This document shows, in pieces, positions 23,801 through 36,033 of a DNA stretch of 64,000 nt. The notes under the pieces are model-generated. The model was not told the origin of the DNA and did not search any database. It worked only from the letters and a program-made list of their open reading frames with translations. This DNA is from Alligator mississippiensis (taxonomy: Eukaryota > Chordata > Crocodylia > Alligatoridae): contig NC_081835.1 in assembly GCF_030867095.1 (NCBI RefSeq), forward strand, positions 46,359,892 to 46,423,891, given 5' to 3'. A program made the translations under genes and the position numbers. The stretch's first letter is position 1, and every line of letters starts with the position of its first letter.

Positions 23801-25679
23801 GGTGGGTTTTTTTTTTTTTTGGTTTTTTTTTTAATCTGATATGTATCCTTTCATTGTTTTAGGAATAAGCATGTCCCTGAAGTGAGCTATGGAGTTTGGG
23901 TTTCACCAAACTTTTGTGGTTTGTGGATTTTGGCTGGGAGAGGGTTGAGATGGGAATTGCACCAGCCTTGACCGGCTTCTTTAGCAAACTGCAATGCCTA
24001 CCCTTCCTCTGTTTCTTGGGAATCTGAAGGTGAGCTCTCAAAGAAGTATGCCTGCCAGTAGTGAGTGGGAGGGAAGCTTTATGATGCAAGTGTGGGCGCC
24101 CAAGTAATTAATTTCTGCAGAAATTAATCTTTTATTGGTAACATTGTTTCTAGCCCTTATGGCTGCGGAGGTAGTTTTTCTGAATGTTAATCAAATGTAT
24201 AATGATGCAATGTGTTTGCATCTGTCATAGTTTTATCAAGTGGTGCCAGAGTGAAATTAAGCAAGTTTGTGGTCAAGTGCAAGGAGATAGCTAGAAGTTT
24301 GCTTCCATTGTACCCCATAAAGCTGAGGCCAGAAGGACATCTGATGATAGGGTTGGAAGCCATGCTGCTGTCCTGCCTGGGGCATCTCAGGGAACCAAAC
24401 AGACTAGTGGTAGCCAAGCTTTTTGGCACTTGTGCCACAAGTCAAGTCCAAAGTATGAGACAGCACCATTCTAATAATCAGCTACTGCTGTTGTCCAGTC
24501 CTGCCTATTCCTGTTGTCACCCCAAATCGTCAAGCCAACACCAACTCCTGTACCTTCCTGAGTGCCACTCCAGTTTCCCTTCCTGAGTTCTGCCCCTGAC
24601 TCCCATCACTAGCATCTTTTTAACTGGGTTCCCCAGAGTTCACTGCCCTTGCCATTTGTGCATGTGTGCTGTGGATTGGCCAACTCTGAGCTAGAGATTG
24701 CTTGGAGGTTTGAAGCCATTTTCCCCTTGTCACTGATATTATTATTTGGGGAGTTTTGTTTATTTTTATCTCCCTGTTAATCACTTAGTCACCAGAGAGG
24801 AAGCAATTAATTGAAGGGGAGGGAGAGTGTGTTTTGTTTCTTTTTTTCATATAGGATCTTATTGTGACTCCAAGTGGTCCACAATTCAGGAAGTAGGTAT
24901 GCTCTTCATACGTAGATTTACAGAAGTTTAGGGCTGGAAGGGACCACCTGAGATCATCAGTCCCTCTGTGACTGTTGTTAGTTGATGTTTAGTACTATTT
25001 GAATTGGAAAAGAACAAACTTCTGGAGGGATTCTCTCCCTTGCTGTGATTCTTGCATACCGGTATGGCATTGAAGGGCTGACAGAGTTCCAGATCTGGCT
25101 GGGGGAGAGTTTCCCTGGTGAAGGATCTACAAAAGACAGTTTGCAGTACTCTGTGAAACTGGCATTTTAGTAACTGGTACACTCTACTAACCGGAATTTC
25201 CAGCCGGCTGGCTGGATGCAGGGGGGCAGAGCTAGCTTGCATGTGGCTGCTGATGCCGCCACCCATCACCCTGCACTGTTGCCGCTTCGCATGTGGCTGC
25301 TGCCACCCCTTCCCTCCCCTCCATTCTGCATCTGGCCAAAACTCTGGCACCCCTGATTTGCCACTTGTGCTGGATAACAGCTTTTACTGTATAATGTAGG
25401 CAGACTTTTGAGTTGCCTAAATTGCCTTCTGTATGGTTTGATTTGTGCATTTTGCCTTTGTTAAAAAAAGAAAATCACAAACGTGTATTTTTAAGCACAA
25501 TGAAATAAAGAGGATCTGGGTGGGGAAGATTCTCCAAACATTTTATTTGTTTAGAATCCTGGGCTCCTGTGACTGTCCAGGATAATAATATTGGCTAGAT
25601 TGGACACGGGACAGAAAACAAAAACAGGATGGTAGGTGGTACAGAGTAGGTCTCCCCTCTTTCCCTTCAGGGTGCTAAG
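23801..25679. other. RAD54L2: Intron sequence, one CR1 scrap, no gene
   Basis: Mixed composition. A short antisense CR1 terminus lies at 24915-24965 ('agggctggaagggaccacctgagatcatc'). The open frame at 24212-24586 has no family signature. Confidence 0.5.
24915..24965 (-). mobile_element. CR1 3'-end scrap
   Basis: 'tttagggctggaagggaccacctgagatcatcagtccc' is the antisense CR1 3' terminus. Confidence 0.65.
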
Positions 25680-25687
25680 CACTAGTC
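25680..25687. repeat. Left 8-bp target-site duplication (CACTAGTC)
   Basis: CACTAGTC lies immediately before CAGGGGTGGGCAA and is repeated exactly at 27103-27110 after the far terminus. Confidence 0.9.
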
Positions 25688-27102
25688 CAGGGGTGGGCAA
25701 AATATGGCTCACGGGCCAAATCTGGCCTGTGAGGCCATTCTATCTGGCCCGTGGGGCCCCTAAACAATTTAGAAAATTAATATTCATCTGCCCTTGGTTC
25801 CTGTCAAAAATTACAGGAACCAAGGGCAGTAGGACCCAGGGGAAGCCTGGTGGGCTCCCACAACAGCAGGGCCTACCTGGCCCTGCCCCCCCAGCCAGAA
25901 GCCCCAGCTGGGGCTTCTGGCCTGGGACCAGGTGGCTGCCCTGCGCTGGAACCTCAGGTAAGGGGAAAGTGGGTGGGGAGGGCAGGGAAGGATCCCGGGG
26001 AAAAGTGACCTGGGAAAAGCTGAGCATGGGTGGGGGAAAAGCGGCCCCTTGCCCGCCCTGAGGCTGGCGCCCTGCACTGCAGCTGCTTGCAGCCTGCATG
26101 GGGCTGCCTGTGACTGCTCCAGATAGCCCCAGGTGGACTGCCAGTGGCTGCAGCATGGGGTGCTGGGCACGGGGCAGGTGAGAGGCTGCTTTTTCTGCCC
26201 CTGCGCTCAGTGCCACCTTGTAACCTGGCCCTGCACTGGCTCCGGGCTTGCCTGTCGGGGCTGCGCATGGCGACAGCAGCTGCGGCCCCCCCTGCTTGCC
26301 ACGCTGGGTAGTGTTTGCCACTGTCACCTGTGGGCTGCCCAGTGTGCGAGCTCTGGGCAGGCAGCAGCAGCCAACACTGCCTGGTGCGGCAAGCAGGGGG
26401 GCCACAGATGCTGCTGCTGACAGGCAAGCCCGGAGTCGGCTTGGGGCCCAGGCTGGCAGCGAGGCCAGGTTACAAGCTGGTGCTGAGCGCGGGGAAAAGC
26501 GGCCTCTCGCTCGCCCCATGGCCAGCACCCTGTGCTGTAGCCGCTTGCAGTCCACGTGGGCTGCCTGTGCCTGCTCCAGACAGCCCTGTGTGGGCTGAGA
26601 GCCCCTGCAGCAGGGAGCGCTGGCCATGGGGTGGGCGAGGGGCCACTTTTCCCTGCAGTCAGCACCAGCTTCTTCCCTGCCGGTGAGCAAGGGGTTGGGG
26701 CTGTGCACTACCCCTCACCTGTACCACAGGGCTGGGGGGTGAGCACTGGGAGTGAGTGGGTGGGGAACCAATGGGAGCATGGGGCCTGCACTGGTGCCCT
26801 GGGGCCAGTGCCAATGGGGCCCAGAGCAGGGTGGCAGGAGTGTGGGATCCTAGCCGGCAGGGGCTCTATTGAGCTGGCCCAGCTCTCCCTCTCCCTGCTG
26901 GTGCAGCCCAGCCCAGCTCCACAGACCCCTGCCAGCCTGTGCCCTGCTTTGGGCCCCACTGGTGCTGGCCCTAGGACATTGGTTCCAAGATGGTGACCAG
27001 GGGGAGGGGCACCTGTCAAGGGGCGGGGCTACCCATGCAGCCTTCGACAGCCTGCCAAAACTGGGTAAGCGGCCCTCCTCCCGAAATAATTGCCTGCCCC
27101 TG
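25688..27102. mobile_element. Foldback hAT-type DNA transposon, 1415 bp, with exact 8-bp TSD
   Basis: The termini are inverted (CAGGGGTGGGCAA at the left, ATTGCCTGCCCCTG at the right) and flanked by exact CACTAGTC duplications, the hAT hallmark. The interior is a chain of GC-rich hairpins: a module at 26036-26195 folding on itself; a central hairpin with arms 26238-26328 and about 26365-26438 (ctccgggcttgcctgtc/gacaggcaagcccggag); and a second copy of the first module at 26491-26653. No transposase is present, so movement would need an enzyme in trans. Long open frames through it (up to 322 codons) change strand and frame across the palindromes and are not genes. Confidence 0.88.
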
Positions 27103-28726
27103 CACTAGTCCCTTGTCTTGGGGTTGATAACTATAGCAAATGCCTCTTCACCAAAGTAAAAATAAACGCCCTGCTTCTCTGGCCCCTTGATTAAAGAGCC
27201 CCATGGAAGGTCTCTCCCTGTTGGCTTGGTACTAGTTGGCTTGCTAGTTTCTCCAATCCTGATTCTCCTGTCTGGAGCAGATTTTTATCCCTTCCCTTCC
27301 TTGCCTTTCTGGGAGTAGGTACCAGGATCATAAAGACCTTTCTCCAGCAGCTGCAATTAAATATGTGAAGTCATATATTGTTAAGAATTTTCCCAGATTG
27401 TTATAGTAAGCCATAGGCAGTTTAAAAATATATCTGTACCCAAGTAGGTAATACTGTTGTATTTTGTCACTTATATTGTAGAGAGGAAATCCTACATAAT
27501 GTGTGTAAATAAATAAATTAAAAAGACCTTGATGTTGGGGTAGGGTGGGCTGATATGCAATAAAATATTGAAGGCATCTGAAAAAAATTTTTTTTTTTCT
27601 AACAGCAGGAGAATGCTAGATACAGGTTCAGATTTTACACCTAGTCCTTACCATTCCATCCTCAAAGATATATCCTGTTTACAGATAAATGACTTTTTTT
27701 TCCTTCAAAAAGTTTTTAGGCTATGCAGATTAGCATTGAAATATATCCAAAGGGTGACGGCCCACCCCAAACCTAAAACCTTTTGCAAACGTTCTCCAGC
27801 AACTGTAACTAGGAAGCCAAAGAATAATGGCATTTTCTTTTTAAAATAAAACAGTAAGGGGTTACTTTTGAGAACTTTTGTTTTTCCTCAGTTATAAATG
27901 TTAACTGCGCTATGATCATGGGTATAATAAGAGATGTAAGCTTTGGATCAGAAGATGCATCTCACTTACTCTAAGTATAAGTGAATAAGCGTGAGCTTTC
28001 TCATTTTTAAAATGGAGCATTGTTCTTATTCCTTTGGAAAATGAGATAAAGTGGATGAAGACTGTCAACTTTTCAGTCAAGGCCAGATGTTGAACTGTTG
28101 ATGTCTTAATCTGAAAACTATCTGTCTTTAAGCACTATCAATCCATGCTAATATCTGTTTCTTTAATGGGCAGGGTTAGCATCGCTTTGTTGCTTGTGAA
28201 CTTCCTTTTAGTATTTATTCTGTTCCATTAATTTATTGAGAGGTAGGCATCATTTTTTTTTTATTTACATGACACGCTGCTAAAATAAGCACCAGCACAG
28301 AAGCAGAATTCATCTAGGTTTATGTAAACTGTCCAGAGACAGGTTACTTTCTTAACACACTTGTAAAACCTGGAGTGCTGCTTGTCCTCTTTGGGATTAT
28401 CATATACATTTTCTGCTTCCTTCCTAGAAAAAAGGCAATACTTACCACCAGCTCTGTAAATACCTTATAGTTTCCAAGAAGCTGCAAGCCATTTATAAGA
28501 TGAGACATTGTTATTTAGATTATGTGTAACATTAAGGAATACCTCTGAGCCACAGGACACATGCTTTTTGGAAATACAAAACAAGGGCTTTGATTACTTA
28601 TTCTTTGCAAAACAAAATTCCTTGATGCTGGGGGTGTAGAAGGAATAGTGTGCAGCATGTTTTGTCTTAAACCAAAAGCATATTATAACCGCTGTCCTGC
28701 AAGATGCACTTCCAGTTTCCTACTTG
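27103..28726. other. RAD54L2: Right TSD followed by intron sequence without genes
   Basis: 27103-27110 is the right CACTAGTC duplication. The remainder is AT-rich with no exon, RNA gene or recognised repeat; the open frame at 27568-27849 is low-complexity and unsupported. Confidence 0.55.
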
Positions 28727-28897
28727 GGGCTATGTGTACATCAAAAGCTTTACTGTGCAGTAGACTAATCTACTGTGCAGTAAAGCATCACTGTCTACAA
28801 AGGCAGGGATTTACTGCACTGTAAATTAGCATTTGTAGGTAGTAAATTTACATTGCAATAAAGCCAAATAGCATTAATGGTACATGTAGATGTGCTC
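28727..28897. mobile_element. Short inverted-repeat DNA element (GGGC/GTGCTC ends)
   Basis: Begins GGGCTATGTGTACATC and ends GTACATGTAGATGTGCTC, approximate inverted repeats. The interior carries a near-palindrome, 'gctttactgtgcagtagactaatctactgtgcagtaaagc'. Internal text (ctgtgcagtaaa, cagtagtttac-like) recurs at 38750-39005. Confidence 0.6.
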
Positions 28898-29099
28898 AAG
28901 ATTACAGAAAATTCAAGGGAGCTGGACTAAAATAAGACTTCATAGTACCAATCCATTTTAAGGAATTTAAACCCTGCTATGACTCATACTGTTAACAGGA
29001 GAAAATCATTTAAAAGTAAATCTGATGATAAAGTGATGATGACATATTGTAGAGAAGGGATTAAGGGGAAGAAGTTGGCTGGTCCCTACCCAAGCATAT

Positions 29100-29878
29100 A
29101 GGCCCCCTCTATATGTTACCTGTATTATGCAATTACCTAGTTAATTTCCCAATTAATGTGGACTGGCTAGACATGCCAATTAACTATGGTGCCTTAAAAA
29201 GGTCCAACCAGCTATAAAGTTATTACATACTTTCCAGCAATAACTTCATAGCTGGTTTCTATCCAGCTTTAACTTGTACATGTAGCCTGTGTCCCTATGG
29301 CTAGGAGCCCTGTCAGCTGATTGGAGGTCCCAGCTGTGGGGGTTCATGTGCACCTCTGAGCCTGGGAGCTCCCAGTTGACTCTGGCTCCCAGCTGCAGGA
29401 GCACATGCCCCCACAGCTGGAAGCCTCATCAACTGATAGGACTCCCAGCTGTTGGGGGTGCACAATGTACTTGCATGACTGGGAGACCACAGCTGCTGGA
29501 GTCTCCCTGCCACAGGAGTGCCCCATGCACATGTGGCTGGAGGACCACAGCTACTGGGGTCTCTAAGCAGTGGGGTGCATGGGGTACCCCCACAACTAGG
29601 AGATTGCAACATCTGGTCTCCCAGGTGTGGGGGTGCATGGGGCTCCACAGCTGGGAGCCCCTCAACTGAAGGAGCTCCCAGCTATAGGAACTTGCTTCTT
29701 GCAGGTTCAGGGGGAGCCTGGGATTGGGTTTCCCCATATGGACAATAAAGCATGATGGCATCTGATTTGTGATCCCACAATCACCTCCTTCCATACATGT
29801 GTGGTATGGCAGGAGGTGCAATTGTGTGGATCACAATTAGATTCCATCATGTCTTTACCTGTATTTGTAGGGGGGCCC
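29100..29878. mobile_element. Foldback DNA element, about 780 bp, GGCCCCC ends (copy 1)
   Basis: The left end GGCCCCCTCTATATGTTACCTG and right end (inverse of GGGCCCCCCTACAAATACAGGTAAAGACATG) are imperfect inverted repeats. The interior 29290-29700 consists of diverged roughly 80-bp units containing 'ctgggagc...cccagctg' in alternating orientation. The 3' part is a long hairpin at 29751-29850. Related copies lie at about 45.35 and 62.32 kb. Confidence 0.6.
29751..29850. repeat. Long hairpin, copy 1 of 3
   Basis: Arms 29751-29799 and 29799-29850: 'catgatggcatctgatttgtgatccc' is answered by 'gatcacaattagattccatcatg', and 'cacctccttccatacat' by 'gtggtatggcaggaggtg'. About 49 bp per arm with few mismatches and almost no loop. 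Confidence 0.75.
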
Positions 29879-29926
29879 GTAAAAGACATGCCAGTATACC
29901 GTGTGAGACTGTGCTCTTTGAACTTG

Positions 29927-30378
29927 ATCATAGTTCCATAGTTGGTAGGGTCAGAAGGGACCTGAGCGGATCAACAAGTCCGACCCTCTGCCATGGGTAG
30001 GAAAGAATGCTGGGGTCAAATGACCCCGGCTAGGTGTCTGTCTAGCCTCCTTTTGAAGACCTCCAGGATAGGAGTGAGCACCACTTCCATTGGAAGTTGG
30101 TTCCAGATCCTAGCCACCCTGACTGTGAAGTAATGCCTCCTGATATCTAGCCTGGGTCTACTCTCCATCAACTTATGGCCATTATTCCTTGTTACTCCCG
30201 GTAGTGCTCGGGCGATTAGGGACTCTCCCATTGCCTGCTGGTCCCCCTTGGTCACTTTGTAGACGGCCACCAGATCCCCTCTCAACCTTCTCTTGTGGAG
30301 GCTAAACAGGTTCAGGTCCCATAGCTTCCCCTCGTAGGGCCTGCCTTGCTGCCCCCTGAGATCAAAGTCCTGAAATTT
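29927..30378 (-). mobile_element. CR1 LINE, 3' fragment (antisense)
   Basis: On the minus strand 30016-30285 encodes the CR1 ORF2 tail (GDLVAVYKVTKGDQQ, RNNGHKLMES, ARIWNQLP blocks) and ends in the 3' UTR 'gggtcagaagggacc' region. 5'-truncated. The 89-codon frame is intact, suggesting a relatively young copy. Confidence 0.9.
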
Positions 30379-31036
30379 TACCTACCCTGTGCAGACCTGT
30401 TATCCTTGCAGAAGAATTCCTTGGAGAAGGTACTTTTTGGTCCGGAAGCCATCGGTTTTGAAGATCATAAGATGTGGTAATACTTGTCTTAGCCAACAGT
30501 TATACATGCTGTTTTTCAAGGAAAACGGTGGCCTTTAGACCATGGGTGACTGGTGCCTCCTGATTCTGTGGGGGGCACCTGCAGAAGCCAGCAGCAGCAG
30601 CGGGAACAGGGCTGGTGAGCACCCGCAGAAGCTGGCGGCAGCAGGGATGGCCCTGTCGGGGGGAGCATGTGCCCCCCCTGTGCCCCTCCTACCAGTTGCC
30701 TATGCTTTAGTCCTCTGTGTTCTATACTGTGATTTGAGCCTATTTTAACATTTTCCATACCAGAATGTAAGAATATCAGGAAGCTACTCCAGAATATGCA
30801 TAAGTCTGTCTGTCTTAACACCTCAACAAAAATGTGGTCTCTAGGCATTAATCTTGTTCAATAGAAGGAGTAATGATGACACTAGAAGGTGCCTGCGAGA
30901 AGATCACATATGACTTGTTTGGACTAGTGAGGTCCAGATGTTATTGATCAATTCTCGTTCCCTCTGTATACTGGGGTACATGGGCCTCAGACAGTACTGA
31001 CTGCCTCTCATAGGTTTCCCATCAGAATTGTTGGTG
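30379..31036. other. RAD54L2: Intron sequence with a small GC-rich repeat
   Basis: 30540-30715 is a short GC-rich block with 'gtgactggtgcctcctg' near its start and 'cctcctaccagttgcc' at its end, probably another small inverted-repeat element. Nothing else recognised. Confidence 0.4.
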
Positions 31037-31044
31037 ATCTATAG

Positions 31045-31343
31045 TAGTGCTTCTCAACCTGTTTGTAAACATTTGTACCCATTTGTAAACATTGATGGCC
31101 AGTCCTGACCCGTTGCCCCTTGCCCCCAGGCCCCAGCCCCCCAGTGTGTGGGGCAGGGGTGTGTGTGGAGCACAGGGTGTGGGGGGCCCAGGCTGGAACT
31201 CTGCTAGCATGCAGAGGAAAACCCACAGTTTTCCACATTTTTCTCCTTTTAAAGGAGAACCCATTTTTAAAGTTTGTTCATGACCCTTTCATGTATTCTT
31301 GTGACCCACTTTTGGGTCACGACCCATGAGTTGAGAAACATTG
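31045..31343. mobile_element. hAT-type MITE, 299 bp, with exact 8-bp TSD
   Basis: Starts TAGTGCTTCTCAACCTG and ends GAGTTGAGAAACATTG, diverged inverted repeats of the classic CAGTGGTTCTCAACC terminus. Flanked by exact ATCTATAG duplications at 31037-31044 and 31344-31351. No coding capacity. Confidence 0.88.
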
Positions 31344-31603
31344 ATCTATAGCCTATAAACTAGTGTCTGACTTCTTGGTCCTGTTAAACGTTCATTTCAA
31401 CTTTAAAAGTATAAAAAGAATTTGAGTTTGCTCCTTCTATCATGGAAAGGAAAAAAATAAAATGCCTCAGGATAGCATTGTATACTATTCCAAAAAAATT
31501 AATTGGCTGGCATTTGTTAGCTTTTAATACCCTGTTATTTATTTGGTCCTTTCTGTGTGTTGTAGCATGATGTTACCAAAAGGGTTCCAGGAAAATAATT
31601 ATC

Positions 31604-32510
31604 TACCGCATTTTACAGTGTATAAGTCGGGTTTTGAAGCTCAATTTTCATGTCTTTAAAAATCAAACTCAACTGATACATCATGCCGGTGCCACTCGCA
31701 GGGGATGGGGCCATGCCAGCCTAGTGCCGAGCCTGTTCCTATCCCCTGCAAGTAGCACTGAGCCTGGTGCTGCTCGCAGAGGATGGGGATGGGGTTGGCC
31801 TTGGCTGGGCTCAGCACTTGGCTGGTGCTGCTCCATCTCCTGTGAGCAGTGCTGTTGGTGCCACACAAAGGGGATGAGGCTGCACTAGCTGAGTGCCGAA
31901 CACAGCCCTATCTCTGTCCTCTGCGAGTGGTGCCAGGCTTACAGCAGATGGGGCTGCTGCAAATGGCGCTGCTGAACACTGAGCCCAGTGCCGCTCCTAG
32001 GGGATGAGGCTGCACTAGCTGAGCACTCAGCCCAGGCCCATCCCTGTCCCCTGTCAGTGGTGCTCGACTTACAGGGGATGGGGCCACACCAGCTGAGCCT
32101 GGCGCTGTCTGCTGCGACAGTACTGCCGAATGCTGAGCCTGGTGCTGCTTGTGGGGGACTGGGATGGAGCTGGGCTCATCTGGGCTTGGTGCTCAGTTGG
32201 CACGGCCTCATCCCTTGTGAGTGGCACCAGCAGTGCCACTCACAGGGGATGGGGCCGTGTCAGCTGAACTCAGCCCCATTCCCATCCGTGTTCCCTGCAG
32301 GCGGTACTGGGCCTGGCACTTGGTTGGTGCAATCCCATCCCCTGCGAGCAGCGCTGGCAACACTGCTCGCAGGGGATGGGGCCATGCCAGCCAAGCGCTG
32401 AGCCTGACTGTGACTTATACACTGTGCCTATGAAAATCCTTGCCTTTCAGATTGGAAAGCTGGGGGTCAACCTATACACTGTGTCAATCTGTATACTGTT
32501 AAATACGGTA
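31604..32510. mobile_element. Non-autonomous DNA transposon with TACCG termini and GC-rich repeat core
   Basis: The left terminus TACCGCATTTTACAGTGTATAAGTC matches the inverse of the right terminus (…GTATACTGTTAAATACGGTA). The interior 31685-32400 is made of diverged units built around 'gcaggggatggggccatgccagc' and 'gtgctgctcgc', in both orientations. I could not identify a target-site duplication, so the superfamily is unassigned. Confidence 0.75.
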
Positions 32511-33824
32511 CGTAGAAAAAATGAGACCAGAATAACTATGACAGCAAACTAGAAAAGTTGCTAGAGTGCTTGTATTTTGAGTACTGTAAGCGTGTGTGTG
32601 TGTGTGTGTGTGTGAACTTGTGGTTTTTGTTGTCTCTTGGAGATTTCATTTTCCCGTTACCAATTTTTTTTCACCTTGGCCCGCTTCCTCCTTTTGGGAG
32701 TCAATTGGCCATGTTTTTCAGCTAATAGAAGATCAGAACTCCTCTCTCCTCTTGTAAACAATCAGTTTCACTACTTAGCAAGAAAAGTGCTTGTAGAATA
32801 GCGTGAGACTTGGTTTCCTTTCCTCAGGCCTCACCATGCTCCATTTTCTGGAAAAGGTAATGATTTGCAGGGATCCTGGTTTTCTCTGATTAAAAAAAAA
32901 AAAAATCTCCAATTTTCAGGTTTGTGGATTTGGGGTGACTTTTTTTTAAACCCAGAAATTAGGGATTTTTTTTTTATCAGAGAAAACCAGGATCTGTGGT
33001 AATGAGAAGTGAATTAGAATTCCAGCCTGGATTTTGAACACTATCACTTGGCAGCTGGCTGACCTAGGACCATTCTGGTTAATTGTTAAAATATACAAAT
33101 TTAATTTGATTACTCTTGAGCCATTGGATAACTATTTAGTTAAGTAGCCATTTGTTGTAAGGGCTATGTGTGTGGAATGTAGTAGAAGAGAACCCCCTTC
33201 TCACTTAAGGCCTATAAAATACATAGTATAAATTCTAGTCTTGTTTTAAATTTGTCATTTTGTAGATTTCTATTCCCTCTTGTTATTTTATCCCTACTTT
33301 TTAAATTTGTAATATTGACTTTAATATTGAATATTACTGGCATTAAAGGTTTATAGGTGACAGGTTTTTATCTATATGGTAACCAAGTTTATTAAGGCTT
33401 TGCATTGTCCTTTTTATGACAATTATGACCAAATAGTCTAAATACCTGGATGATGGTTAAGGAACTTCTCATTTTGTTGGAGTAGCATATGAAGCTTTTC
33501 ACTTCTGTCACTATTATGAAGCCTTTTCATGAGAGACGAATTAGGTTGCATCATTTCTGAAATCTTGAAAAATGTGAATGAAATATAAAGTGGTGTAAAA
33601 TGTCATCAGTGTATCAGTCAGTGTCATCAAGTTATGGTTGCTATTCAAGTACTTGAATTCAATACAGATCAATGATGTCTAATAGTTCTTACAATTAGAT
33701 GAATGTTGGGTGGACCTAGTAAAATGACTTGACAGTCCCAGTGCAGTCAGTAGTAATTCAAGGTAAAGGTAGATGAGAGAGCTGGGGACAAGAAGCCCCC
33801 TTCCTAATATGTAGAGCACTAGAA
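32511..33824. other. RAD54L2: Intron sequence with (TG)n microsatellite
   Basis: (TG)n at 32591-32614. A near-palindrome of A/T runs lies at about 32873-32995 ('cctggttttctctgatt' ... 'atcagagaaaaccagg'), a small foldback. No genes. Confidence 0.5.
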
Positions 33825-33967
33825 GAGGTATTTATACACATGTTCCAGGATTGGGGGAGGGGTGCTTTAATTAAAGCAGCATCAGCAAAATTGATAAATC
33901 AGGTATGCTCCGACTTGCTGGAATTACAGCGTGTCAGAGCAGCCTATCTTCTTGTGTATAGGCACTC
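33825..33967. mobile_element. Short inverted-repeat element, 143 bp
   Basis: Ends are GAGGTATTTATACACATG and the inverse of GAGTGCCTATACACAAG. The interior has 'gctttaattaaagc'. Similar in ends and interior to the element at 22901-23166. Confidence 0.5.
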
Positions 33968-35143
33968 TGGGATACTATTATTATATAATGTGTGGTCCCT
34001 TAAGCTCCACATTGTAGGAAAGCTGGCATAATTGCTGCTCATTCTTTATTGCTGAGCTGTCCAACTTCTAATTGTCTGTGGGGTGCATGCTACACAGGTC
34101 GCACTAGTGTAAGCCGTGGACCTGTGCACCATACATCATATGGACATTATGCTGCCCTGGCCTCATCCTCACCCTTTGTGGGATCCCACGCTGCACAGTG
34201 GACCCTGCAGTGCCACACCATACTGCTCCTTGGGGTAGGGGAGCTGAGGGAGACCCTGCTTGTTACTGTAGCTGGAGCAGTGAGGGGAGTGGCAGTTGCG
34301 TGGGTGCCTGGGGGTTACAGATTAAACCAGGTACAACATGTGGCCGTTAGCTGAACAGCCCAGCTTTACTGGATAAGGAGAGGAGTATGTATAGGGCAGG
34401 TCTTTTAAATACCTTTCACGATCCCTAAATGTACTCAAAAAGAAAAATGGTTACCCCATGAGGAGGCCATTGGTTGAAGTTCTCTTAACTGCCTGCACAG
34501 TTCTGTGTCCTCCATTAAAAGGAGGGGCCTCAGCATGTGCCGGGGTTGTTGAGCCATAACATGATCCTTTCTCCCATATCTTTAGAAGTTAAAATTTGGA
34601 CTATGTATAGAAATTTTTATAAAACTAAAAATGAACTACTATGAAAATTATGCATAATTTTTTGGTGCAAGTATCATTTGTTTTTACTGATTAGCGTTTT
34701 TCTGCTATATATTCATGTGCTTCTCTAAACAAGAGCATAGGATCTTTCAGAAAAAAGATATGATAAGAGTAAGCAAAGAGAATCTTTCAGTAGCAAACTT
34801 GTCAAAATTGCACATTTTTCTGGATAGGAAAGTTTAGAGCTCTGGAAAAGGAACCAAGGCTCCCATAAGCGTTGCTCCTACTTTTAAGAGCAGAAACATG
34901 TTTGACTTTGAGCACAGCTGTATCATAACTTAAGATAGGAATATTAGCAAGACAGGTGTTATATTTAGTCTGTGCAGGTTTGTTTAGAATCCCTAGTATT
35001 CTCTTATTTTAGACTTTTTGAGGGAGTGAGATAGGGAGAGCCAGGAACCAACCAGCAGATACTTTCTAAATATATGTATTGGAAACCAGCTAAGGCTCAT
35101 TTTATCATGGAAAGATCTACAGGAAGCAACATTTATTAATTAA
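33968..35143. other. RAD54L2: Intron sequence; possible hAT-like piece at 34047-34365
   Basis: 'gagctgtccaacttctaattgtc' at about 34053 and 'gttagctgaacagcccagc' at about 34347 are imperfect inverted ends resembling the CAGGGCTGTCCAAC family at 53497. The 101-codon frame between them is not a recognised gene. The rest is AT-rich and empty. Confidence 0.4.
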
Positions 35144-35460
35144 GAATATTCATACACGTACTTTTTCTTGCGACATGCTGGAGATCCGCCGCTTTGGAGC
35201 AGACTTGATTAATTGAGTGCTCCGTGTGTGAGCTGAAGTGAACTGTGCTGCGCCGTGTGCACTTGTATAAGTGGCGAAATGCATGTCAGCATGCAGAAAA
35301 TGGCAGCAGTGCGCTTTTAAAATAAAGCACCTCCAAGGTGTTTTAGTTCAAAAGTGTGCCGCCACCATTTTCTCAGTGCTAACGCACATTTCACCACCTA
35401 TACAACTGCAAGTGTCACAGTGCCAGGCGCTGTGGCACTTGCATGTGTAAAAATGCCAGG
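35144..35460. mobile_element. Short inverted-repeat element (related to 22901-23166)
   Basis: Contains 'ttggagcagacttgattaattgagtgctcc' and 'aaaatggcagcagtgcgctttt', close to 'gtgctccagcagacttgattaat' and 'aaaatggcagcaggggtgcttt' at 22990-23140. Ends are diverged; the right end reads gcatgtgtaaaaatgcc. Confidence 0.5.
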
Positions 35461-36025
35461 AGTGAGTAACTGTGAGAAGCTCACAGTTAAAAAGGATTTT
35501 AATTCTTAAATGCATTTCTAACTTAGTATAGAACTTAATAAAAATAATTTTTAGACTTTGAGGAAATCTTGTATGTCTGGTTGTCTGGGGAAACAGAACC
35601 AATTTGGCTGCATCATACACTAATTGAAAGCTTACGATAGGATGGTGACAGAGAGATTTTTTTCTTCCTAGATTGGTTAGCTGATCACTCAGAAATCATG
35701 TGCGTTTCCTACCGGGAAGTCTGTTTCTTGCCTGAATGCAAGATTCCTTAGTCAAACCATAAACAGTGGCAAGTTTTTTTGTTAATTTCCTTGTTTTATT
35801 ATTATTTTTAGATAGAAACAGATGGATTTTTTTTTTTCACGCCCAAAATTTCTGTGATCCAACAATTACTTTTAAGTGGGTACGAAGGAGGTGGAAAGGT
35901 GAAGCATCAAAATTTACAGCAATGTAAAATCTAGCATTTCTACATTCTGCCATCTGAAATATGGTTATTCTGTTCTTATTCCAATTTGGTTGTAATTTAT
36001 GGATGCTATTAGATTGGGTCCTGTC
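35461..36025. other. RAD54L2: Intron sequence, no recognised feature
   Basis: AT-rich, no exon or family signature. Confidence 0.5.
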
Positions 36026-36033
36026 TGCTAGAA

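Noticed and set aside
25740..26708. 322-codon minus-strand frame
   Set aside because: Lies wholly inside the foldback hAT element; repeats of its own hairpins give similar frames on both strands.
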